Assembly (NCBI GenBank): GCA_028714055.1
Contig: JAQTNB010000038.1
Coordinates: forward strand, 1 to 8,498
DNA from: Candidatus Omnitrophota bacterium
Lineage (GTDB): Bacteria > Omnitrophota > Gorgyraeia > Gygaellales > Profunditerraquicolaceae
Length of the DNA stretch: 8,498 nucleotides
Direction of reading: 5' to 3'
A model generated the notes under the pieces. It made no database searches and was not told where the DNA came from. It worked only from the letters and a program-made list of their open reading frames with translations. Shown here piece after piece: positions 1-5,067 of this stretch (the first letter of the stretch is position 1; the number at the start of each line of letters is the position of its first letter). Both the position numbers and the translations under genes were made by a program.

Positions 1-826
1 GCAGCGCGTCTTTATCGGTCGTGCGGTTATTTAAGTCAAACGTCGGCCTGTTGGCCATCGCCAGTATCGCCCCGGTATAAGGGTCCATGACCACGATGCT
101 TGCGCCCCGGGCATGGTATTTTTCAGCGGCTTTCGCAAGCTCGCGTTCCGCGAAATACTGTATCACCTCATCGATGGTAAGCACCAGGTTGTTACCGTCC
201 TTCGGCAGGATCATCTTTTGGCGAAGGTCGAGTTTTTTCTGCCGCGCGTCCCTCAGTACCATGGCCCAGCCGGGTTCTCCCTTCAGGTACCTGTCATAGT
301 AAAGCTCCAGGCCTTCCAGGCCCGTATTGTCGAGCCCCGCGAAACCCACGATATGGCTGCCGAGGTAGCCGTTCGGATACGAACGCCTGCTCTCCTTGAT
401 AAAATCAAGCCCTTTCAGGTTCATCTTCCTGATGCCCTGGGCCTGCTCGGGAGTAAGCTTGCGCGCGAGCCAGACAAACGCCTTCTTCCGGTAGAGCCGT
501 TCGGACAAATACGAGCGGTCTACTTTCAGTATCGGCAGAAGCGCGCGTATGATCTGCTCTTTCTGGGCGGCGGGGATATCGTTCGGCGCGGCGAAAAGCG
601 ATTCGGCGGCGACATTTACCGCCAGGGGCTTAAGGTGCGCGTCAAAGACCGTGCCCCGGCGCGGCTCAAGCTCAATATAGGCATTCTGCTGTTTGCGGGC
701 GATCCCGGAAAGATATTGCGAGCGGAAGATCTGGATATAGAGAAGACGGGCTATGCAGAATAAGAGGAAAATAAATAAAAATAAAAATACCGCCCTGCTC
801 TTGCGGCGATAGTCGCAGATATACAC
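1..826 (-). CDS. ftsI: peptidoglycan transpeptidase FtsI (PBP3/PBP2B type), N-terminal part
   Basis: The first 275 codons of a class B penicillin-binding protein, running off the left edge; no frame break was seen. It has a basic N-terminus (YRRKSRA), one membrane segment (about 12-30), then the non-catalytic pedestal domain with ELEPRRGTVFD (52-62), KPLAVN, and YPNGYLGSHIVGFAG (150-164) followed by GLEGLE (169-174). The transpeptidase domain begins near LVLTID (214-219) and continues through GASIVVMDPYTGAILAMANRP; the SxxK serine should lie a few residues beyond the window. FtsI cross-links septal peptidoglycan with FtsW. The start is probably GTG (824-826), 15 bases after the ftsL stop, with only a weak AGG 8 bases upstream. 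Position after rsmH and ftsL supports FtsI over other class B proteins such as SpoVD. Confidence 0.9.
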   Translation of the reverse strand, partial: MYICDYRRKSRAVFLFLFIFLLFCIARLLYIQIFRSQYLSGIARKQQNAYIELEPRRGTVFDAHLKPLAVNVAAESLFAAPNDIPAAQKEQIIRALLPILKVDRSYLSERLYRKKAFVWLARKLTPEQAQGIRKMNLKGLDFIKESRRSYPNGYLGSHIVGFAGLDNTGLEGLELYYDRYLKGEPGWAMVLRDARQKKLDLRQKMILPKDGNNLVLTIDEVIQYFAERELAKAAEKYHARGASIVVMDPYTGAILAMANRPTFDLNNRTTDKDAL

Positions 827-841
827 AATGGACGCCTGACT

Positions 842-1213
842 TTAAGGATTGATTGTTTTTGCCTCAGCCTGCCTCTTGATGCCGAAGAGGCGGAACGCCA
901 GGCTCTCGCGCTTAGGCGCCTGCTTCTGTGCCCGCAGGTTCTTTGAAGCGCCGCCTACGGTCACTAAACGGTACATGACGGGCATCTCGAACGCCTTATC
1001 TTCGATGACTTTATTGCCCAGGCGGACGAGCGAAGCGCTGCGCTCTATATTGTAACGTAGATAATTATTCCGATCCATCAAATCCTGGCAGGCAAGGACG
1101 TTCTTTTGCCCGGCGTAGGCAAGGCGGAATATCTCGCTTTGCTGCCACACGTAGAGAATGGCAAACAGGGTGATGGAAGTCACGGCAATCATGAATTTCG
1201 GCACCTTGATCAT
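842..1213 (-). CDS. ftsL: FtsL-like cell division membrane protein
   Basis: A 123-residue small bitopic membrane protein placed between rsmH and ftsI, the standard position of ftsL. It has a short basic N-terminus (MIKVPK), one hydrophobic membrane segment at about residues 7-23, and then a polar helical stretch (about 24-75) that could form the coiled coil by which FtsL pairs with FtsB/DivIC and FtsQ in the divisome. The remaining 40 or so residues are basic (NLRAQKQAPKR...) and look disordered. FtsL sequences are poorly conserved, so the call depends mainly on size, topology and position. The ATG overlaps the rsmH stop in ATGA. The TAA lies 15 bases before the ftsI GTG and in the same frame, so a single in-frame stop separates the two genes. 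Confidence 0.75.
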   Translation of the reverse strand: MIKVPKFMIAVTSITLFAILYVWQQSEIFRLAYAGQKNVLACQDLMDRNNYLRYNIERSASLVRLGNKVIEDKAFEMPVMYRLVTVGGASKNLRAQKQAPKRESLAFRLFGIKRQAEAKTINP

Positions 1214-2118
1214 CGTTTCTCACCCGCGGTTCTTTCGGCAACGCGCAATTTTGCGCTGCGGCTGGCAGGGTTGCCGTGCACCTCCTGCATGGTGGGGGTA
1301 AGCGGTTTTGGCGTGATGATCTTCAGGCCCCCCGACGCAGCCCACTGGCGAAAGCCGAACTTTACGATCCTGTCTTCAAGCGAATGAAAAGAAATAACGC
1401 AGATCCTGCCGGAGCTTTCCAGGAGCTCCACGGCCTTGTCTATCGCGACCTTAAGGCTTTCCAGCTCCCTGTTGACGGCGATGCGGATCGCCTGGAACGT
1501 GCGCGTCGCCGGATGGATACGGTAATGCCTGTAGCGTGACGGCACGGCGCTGGCTACGATCTTGCTGAGCTGCGAGGTGGTGGCAATGGGGCTTTTCTCG
1601 CGCTCGCGCACCAGGAACTGCGCGATACGGTTATGCCAGCGCTCCTGCCCGAAAGAACGGAGCAAATCGGATATCTCTTCCCGGTTTAAGTTATTGACCA
1701 GGTCATATGCCGAGATATAACTCCTGCGGTCAAGACGCATATCCAGAGGGCCTTCCCGCTGGAAGCTAAACCCCCGGTTGGGGTCATCCAGTTGATACGA
1801 AGATATCCCCAGGTCAAGGAGCATCCCGTCGACCGATGTGACTTTCAATGCCTTGAGGATCTCATCGATATCCATAAAATTCCCGTATACCAGTTGACAG
1901 GCGCTTCCGAACGGCTCAAGCCGTTTGCGCGCTATCGCCAGCGAATCTTCATCGCGGTCGATGCCGATAAGCCTGCCGCCGGGCATGATCTTTTCAAGGA
2001 TCCCCTGCGCATGGCCGCCGGTGCCGATCGTGGCATCCACGATGACCTTACCGGGCGCTAAATCAAGATACCGCAATGCTTCTTCAAGCATGACCGGAAT
2101 ATGATATTTCTGATCCAC
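1210..2118 (-). CDS. rsmH: 16S rRNA (cytosine-1402 N4)-methyltransferase RsmH
   Basis: A 302-residue RsmH (formerly MraW), which uses S-adenosylmethionine to methylate N4 of C1402 in the 16S rRNA decoding centre. Motifs in order are HIPVMLEEAL at the start, the SAM-binding VDATIGTGGHAQGIL (about 27-41), GIDRDEDSL (52-60), LDLGISSYQLDD (101-112), GFSFQREGPLDMRLD (116-130), FGQERW, HPATRTFQAIRIAVN, SFHSLEDRIVK and the closing NPASRSAKLRVAER. Length and motif set are typical and intact. Translation starts at GTG (2116-2118), with GGTGGA about 8 bases upstream. Its stop overlaps the ftsL start in ATGA. It is the invariant second gene of the dcw cluster and should be expressed from the mraZ promoter. 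Confidence 0.96.
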   Translation of the reverse strand: MDQKYHIPVMLEEALRYLDLAPGKVIVDATIGTGGHAQGILEKIMPGGRLIGIDRDEDSLAIARKRLEPFGSACQLVYGNFMDIDEILKALKVTSVDGMLLDLGISSYQLDDPNRGFSFQREGPLDMRLDRRSYISAYDLVNNLNREEISDLLRSFGQERWHNRIAQFLVREREKSPIATTSQLSKIVASAVPSRYRHYRIHPATRTFQAIRIAVNRELESLKVAIDKAVELLESSGRICVISFHSLEDRIVKFGFRQWAASGGLKIITPKPLTPTMQEVHGNPASRSAKLRVAERTAGEKR

Positions 2119-2139
2119 CGCTCAATTCCACCGAGGTTA

Positions 2140-2577
2140 TCAAGTTTCGATTAATTTTTCAGCGATCTCTTCAAAAGAGGCCCGCGAATTACTGTAAAAA
2201 GATTCCCACTTATCCTTCGCCCAGATCTCCACCCTGTTGGATACGCCCACGACCACGACGTCCTTTTTGATCTCCGCGAAATCTTTCAGGTATTGGGGCA
2301 GCAGGATCCTTCCCTGCCTGTCGGGCACGACTTCTACAGCGCCGGAAAAATAAAGCCGGTTGAAGGTGCGCGCCTCCTGCTTAGTGAAAGAGATCGCCTT
2401 GAATTTTCCCTCCTGGAGGCGCCATTCCTCCTCGGAAAACATAAAAAGGCATTTATCAAGGCCGCGGGTAACATAGAACTTTTCCACGAAATGAGTCTTG
2501 GCGGATTCGCGGAATTTTGCCGGCATGATCAACCGGCCTTTGCGGTCCATGGAATGGAAATATTCGCCGTAAAACAT
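2140..2577 (-). CDS. mraZ: transcriptional regulator MraZ
   Basis: A 145-residue MraZ, the DNA-binding regulator encoded first in most division and cell-wall (dcw) clusters. It shows the expected duplicated swapped-hairpin AbrB-type fold. The first half begins MFYGEYFHSMDRKGRLIMP, with the DxxxR motif Asp11-Arg15; the second half has VPDRQGRILLP, with Asp86-Arg90. MraZ forms a multimeric ring that contacts a row of short repeats, and such repeats occur just upstream (2593-2618). The start is the family's standard one, although no strong ribosome binding site lies at the usual distance: the G-rich run is some 20 bases upstream and overlaps the operator, so MraZ binding might also affect initiation of its own message region. 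rsmH follows after 21 bases. Confidence 0.95.
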   Translation of the reverse strand: MFYGEYFHSMDRKGRLIMPAKFRESAKTHFVEKFYVTRGLDKCLFMFSEEEWRLQEGKFKAISFTKQEARTFNRLYFSGAVEVVPDRQGRILLPQYLKDFAEIKKDVVVVGVSNRVEIWAKDKWESFYSNSRASFEEIAEKLIET

Positions 2578-2592
2578 AGGATTTTAGCTTAC

Positions 2593-2618
2593 CACTTCCC
2601 CCCACTTTATGGCACTTT
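2593..2618 (-). promoter_or_regulatory. MraZ operator: three boxes at 10-bp spacing
   Basis: On the minus strand AAAGTG (2613-2618), AAAGTG (2603-2608) and GAAGTG (2593-2598) occur at an exact 10-bp period, one helical turn apart, between the predicted transcription start and the mraZ start. Known MraZ sites are runs of such boxes upstream of mraZ: TGGG-type repeats with 5-base gaps in E. coli and AAAGTG-type repeats in Mycoplasma. This layout suggests autoregulation of the operon. Boxes placed downstream of the start favour repression, as in E. coli. Confidence 0.75.
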
Positions 2619-2627
2619 GTATTCCAA

Positions 2628-2656
2628 AGTATAGAGAATATTTACATTATTGTCAA
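2628..2656 (-). promoter_or_regulatory. sigma-70 promoter of the mraZ/dcw operon
   Basis: On the minus strand, a perfect TTGACA -35 box (2651-2656), a 17-bp spacer and a TATACT -10 box (2628-2633, five of six matches to TATAAT). The predicted start of transcription is near 2621, giving a leader of about 45 bases before the mraZ ATG. The surrounding DNA is much richer in A/T than the genes. It is the only strong promoter I see in the window, placed directly before the division cluster. Confidence 0.8.
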
Positions 2657-2670
2657 GATAAATATTTCTC
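2634..2670. repeat. imperfect inverted repeat around the mraZ -35 box
   Basis: On the plus strand GAGAATATTT (2634-2643) and AAATATTTCTC (2660-2670) are inverted copies apart from one extra base, separated by 16 bases that include the -35 hexamer. It may be an operator, or a by-product of the A/T-rich promoter region. No factor can be assigned. Confidence 0.3.
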
Positions 2671-2700
2671 TAACTTGATTAAATACAATGGGTAGTGGAT

Positions 2701-2719
2701 AAAAGCCTATAAGATAGGC
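2701..2719 (-). terminator. weak rho-independent terminator after ribF
   Basis: Read on the minus strand, GCCTAT-CTT-ATAGGC forms a perfect 6-bp stem with a 3-base loop (2705-2719), followed at once by TTTTAT. It lies 16 bases after the ribF stop and before the mraZ promoter, the right place to end the upstream operon. The stem is short and half A/T, so termination is probably partial. Confidence 0.5.
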
Positions 2720-2735
2720 ATATATTGGGGTGTTG

Positions 2736-3653
2736 TTAGTGGCGGGAAATTATCTTTTTTGCGGCAATTATATCTTTTTTTATGTTTAAAACAAGTTTCG
2801 CAACCGATGAGAACCTGCGGTCAGGCCTTATCTTTTTCAAGAAGCGGATCTCCATGTCCTGCCCGTATAGGTCGGGATGCAGCCCGAAAAGATGGACTTC
2901 GATCTGCCGGGATAAAGAACGGTTTTCTTTTTTGCGGAACGTCGGCCGGGTCCCGATATAGCGGGCGCCGCCGAATTTTTTTCTGCCGACTTTGGCGCTG
3001 ACCGCGTAAATCCCGGAAGGAGGCAATACTTCATGATGCGGGTTGATATTGGCCGTGGGGAAACCGAGGGTTTTGCCGATCGACCTTCCGCGCACCACGG
3101 TCCCCAGGATCGTCACGGGCCTGCCCAGAAGTTTTTCTGCCGCGCGCAGTTTTCCCGCCAGGATCAGCCGCCGGATAAGCGTGCTGCTGACGGTATGCCC
3201 CCGGTCCTTTATGACGTCGAAGACCTTAACCTTAAAACCGTACAGCTCGCCCAGCCGCACCAACAATCTCCAGTCGCCGGAAGCGTTTTTCCCGAAACGG
3301 AAATTCCTACCTACGCATAACGCGCGCGCGTGCAGCCGCCCGGCCAGGATATCGCGCACGAAATCGCGCGCAGGCATCTGCGCAAAACGCTTGTCGAAGC
3401 GTATGACTACGCAGGCATCGATGCCGCTTGCGGCGATAAGCTTGAGGCGGTGTTGGAGGGAATAAACGCTTTGCTGCTTTTGCGGATGGGGCCAAAAGGT
3501 GACGACGACGCCGGTGCCTTTGCCTTTGCGCGCCAGGCGGACGGTCTCACGCAAGATCTCCCGGTGGGCGCGGTGCAGCCCGTCAAACACGCCCAGTGCA
3601 ACGACCGGCAGGGTGAGCCCGGTGATCGAACGCGTGCCGTTGATTACCTTCAC
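2736..3653 (-). CDS. ribF: bifunctional riboflavin kinase / FAD synthetase
   Basis: A 305-residue RibF that phosphorylates riboflavin to FMN and adenylates FMN to FAD. The N-terminal FAD synthetase domain carries GVFDGLHRAH (21-30), TFWPHP (52-57), VGRNFRFG and VSSTLIR (155-161). The C-terminal kinase domain carries GRSIGKTLGFPTANI (189-203, with Thr200 and Asn202), PSGIYAV, YIGTRPTF, the IEVHLF strand with the likely catalytic Glu252, and the closing DLYGQ...RFLKKIRPDRRF region. The nucleotidyltransferase HxGH motif reads HRAH (27-30), with Ala for Gly, while both His residues are kept. The start is GTG (3651-3653), overlapping the nrnA stop. In many genomes truB lies between nrnA and ribF, but it does not here. 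ribF is the last gene before a hairpin and the mraZ promoter. Confidence 0.95.
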   Translation of the reverse strand: MKVINGTRSITGLTLPVVALGVFDGLHRAHREILRETVRLARKGKGTGVVVTFWPHPQKQQSVYSLQHRLKLIAASGIDACVVIRFDKRFAQMPARDFVRDILAGRLHARALCVGRNFRFGKNASGDWRLLVRLGELYGFKVKVFDVIKDRGHTVSSTLIRRLILAGKLRAAEKLLGRPVTILGTVVRGRSIGKTLGFPTANINPHHEVLPPSGIYAVSAKVGRKKFGGARYIGTRPTFRKKENRSLSRQIEVHLFGLHPDLYGQDMEIRFLKKIRPDRRFSSVAKLVLNIKKDIIAAKKIISRH

Positions 3654-4618
3654 TTCAGCTCCCTTAAAACCCTGGCGATGACCTTACGGACAGCGCCGTC
3701 GATCTTTCCCGGCAGGACACACCCGCTTGCGGTACGGTGCCCTCCCCCGCCGAAAGACCTGGCGATCCTGTTGACATCGGTTTTACCCTGGGACCTGAAA
3801 TTGACGCGCACGCCGGTGCTTGTGTCCGCGTGCTCCTTAAAGAGCACCGCAACTTCCGTGCCCTTAATCGAGCGCGCAAAGGTCAGCACGTATTCGCTGA
3901 AATCAAAATACCCGCATGAACCCTTAAAAAAGCTGCGTTTGATCTTCATCCATACGAGCCTCCCCGACGGATCCTGCCGCATGGTGGAAAGTATTTTTAC
4001 CAGAGGCACGAGGTGAGTAAAAGGTATGTTCTCATAGGCGCAGCGATAGATGACATTGACCTTCACCCCGTAACGCAGGAGCTCTGCGGCCGCCTCATGG
4101 GTTGCGCTTCTGGTATTGGAATAACGGAACGACCCGGTGTCGGTAAGGATGCCGGTGTAAAGCAGCACGGCGGTCTGGCGGTCGAAGTCTTTGTGCATCG
4201 TTTTAAAAAAACGGTACACCATCTCCGAAGTGGAAGAGGCCTGCGCGTCGATCCAGTTGACGTCCCCGAATCCCGTGTTGCTTATGTGATGGTCGATATT
4301 CAAGATCTCTTTTGCTCCCGCGCTCAACCGGGCGACCGCTCCGCAGCGGGAAATGTCCGAGCAGTCGACGGTGACAAAACAGTCGAATCCTGTTTTGGGC
4401 GCGCTGTCCATGGTCCGGGCGCGCGCGATGCCGGGCAGAAAACGGTATTCCCCGGGGATCGGGTCATGGTTTATGACGGTAACGCGCTTGCCAAGGGAGC
4501 GTAAAAGCGCGGCAAACGCCAGCTCAGAACCGATGGCGTCCCCTTCAAGGTTGGTATGGGAGGTGACGATAAAACTCTTATGTCTTTTGACGCACTCGAC
4601 GGCTCTTTTTAGGCTCAT
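3650..4618 (-). CDS. nrnA: DHH-family phosphodiesterase, NrnA-type (oligoribonuclease / pAp phosphatase)
   Basis: A 322-residue DHH/DHHA1 protein of the NrnA type. Family members degrade nanoRNAs to mononucleotides and often dephosphorylate pAp. The DHH domain shows SHTNLEGDAIGSE (His21, Glu25, Asp27), VDCSD (Asp85), NIDHH (Asp109, His110, His111) and LTDTGSFRYSNT (Asp160). The DHHA1 substrate-binding domain (about 225-320) ends in the GGGGH motif (290-294) with RTASG after it. The first metal-binding motif reads LEGD where many members have PDGD, so Glu25 replaces the usual Asp; I judge this a tolerated variant. The start overlaps rbfA by 41 bases and has AAAGGAG 4 bases upstream. Its TGA overlaps the ribF GTG by 4 bases. 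The rbfA-nrnA neighbourhood is a common bacterial arrangement. Confidence 0.92.
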   Translation of the reverse strand: MSLKRAVECVKRHKSFIVTSHTNLEGDAIGSELAFAALLRSLGKRVTVINHDPIPGEYRFLPGIARARTMDSAPKTGFDCFVTVDCSDISRCGAVARLSAGAKEILNIDHHISNTGFGDVNWIDAQASSTSEMVYRFFKTMHKDFDRQTAVLLYTGILTDTGSFRYSNTRSATHEAAAELLRYGVKVNVIYRCAYENIPFTHLVPLVKILSTMRQDPSGRLVWMKIKRSFFKGSCGYFDFSEYVLTFARSIKGTEVAVLFKEHADTSTGVRVNFRSQGKTDVNRIARSFGGGGHRTASGCVLPGKIDGAVRKVIARVLRELK

Positions 4619-4955
4619 TGTGCTCCTTTATCTCCTGCAATGCCCGCTCGATCTCAAAGACATATTCGCAGGATTTATCCTCGATGAACATGATCTCCGG
4701 CGCAAAACGCAGGTTTATCCGTTCGGCAACGAGGCGCCGTATAAACCCCAAAGACGAATCAAGCGCCTCCCTGGTTTTTTCCTGCTCCTCTTCCTTGCCC
4801 AGGACGCTGAAGAAAACCTTGGCATGGCGCAAGTCAGGGCTCATCTCCACCTTGACAATAGTCACGAAACCCAGGCGAGGGTCGTTCAACTCGTCATGGA
4901 TGATGGTGCTTACTTCCTTTTGGATTGCGTGGGTAACCTTATCGTGCCTGGACAT
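4578..4955 (-). CDS. rbfA: 30S ribosome-binding factor A
   Basis: A 125-residue RbfA, the KH-like factor that binds the immature 30S subunit and is needed for 16S rRNA 5'-end processing and late subunit maturation. Family features in order are the N-terminal helix with MSRHDKVTHAIQKEVS, the LNDPRLGFVTIVKVEMSPDL stretch, the AKVFFSVLG strand, the LGFIRRLVAERINLRFAPE segment, and the terminal FIEDKS...E helix. A short basic tail (KKSRRVRQK) follows, as is common. The start at 4955 is chosen because the homologous region begins there and AAAGGGG lies 8 bases upstream. Its last 41 bases overlap the nrnA start. It usually follows infB and ylxP; here ylxP appears broken and infB is not adjacent. 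Confidence 0.92.
   Translation of the reverse strand: MSRHDKVTHAIQKEVSTIIHDELNDPRLGFVTIVKVEMSPDLRHAKVFFSVLGKEEEQEKTREALDSSLGFIRRLVAERINLRFAPEIMFIEDKSCEYVFEIERALQEIKEHNEPKKSRRVRQKT
4623..4629 (-). promoter_or_regulatory. ribosome binding site of nrnA inside rbfA
   Basis: AAAGGAG on the minus strand, 4 bases before the nrnA ATG (4616-4618) and within the rbfA coding sequence. It supports the overlapping nrnA start and suggests translational coupling to rbfA. Confidence 0.65.
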
Positions 4956-4963
4956 CCTCAAAA

Positions 4964-4970
4964 CCCCTTT
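4964..4970 (-). promoter_or_regulatory. ribosome binding site of rbfA
   Basis: AAAGGGG on the minus strand, 8 bases before the ATG at 4955. It supports the MSRHDK start over an in-frame ATG at 5045, which would add 30 residues with no family similarity and run through the ylxP-like remnant. Confidence 0.6.
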
Positions 4971-4989
4971 CCCTAAAACATCTCCGTCT

Positions 4990-5067
4990 TTACAATACCA
5001 TCCTCCGGAACTTAAACGAGTTACTTTCCGGTATGAACAGCTCAAGCTCCGGGAGCCCGGCGATCAT
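4990..5067 (-). pseudogene. truncated ylxP-like (DUF503) remnant, 25 codons
   Basis: An ATG (5065-5067) overlaps the stop of the nucleotidyltransferase gene in ATGA and opens a 25-codon frame ending at TAA (4990-4992). Its peptide contains LELFIPESNSFKFRRMVL. From memory this resembles the N-terminus of the DUF503/YlxP family, whose consensus is roughly 'LElfiP.a.SLKeKR.VL'. That family is about 90-95 residues and is commonly encoded directly before rbfA, exactly the position here. The conserved middle (an 'R...FNVSVAE' region) is absent. In another frame the same stretch ends in GIVKTEMF then TAG (4973-4975), vaguely like the family C-terminus, which would fit an internal deletion, though this is speculative. 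It could still be translated as a short coupling peptide. Family identity is an inference that a profile search could test. Confidence 0.5.

Noticed and set aside
113..763. A 216-codon plus-strand open frame, the longest on that strand in the left end
   Set aside because: It lies entirely opposite ftsI, whose minus-strand frame carries clear class B penicillin-binding protein motifs. The plus-strand translation shows no domain, and long antisense frames are common opposite G/C-rich genes.
2671..2735. A possible small gene or RNA between ribF and the mraZ promoter
   Set aside because: Apart from the short hairpin read as a terminator, I see no ribosome site with a start codon, no extended structure and no second promoter with good spacing.
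3330..4016. A 228-codon plus-strand open frame across the ribF/nrnA junction
   Set aside because: It is antisense to two well-supported genes, spans their boundary, and has no recognisable motif or ribosome binding site.
4353..4976. A 207-codon plus-strand open frame opposite nrnA and rbfA
   Set aside because: Shadow of the opposite-strand genes; its composition mirrors theirs and no family features are visible.
4578..5045. A longer RbfA with 30 extra N-terminal residues from an ATG at 5045
   Set aside because: The extra residues have no RbfA similarity and run through the ylxP-like remnant; the ATG at 4955 has an AAAGGGG site and matches the family start.
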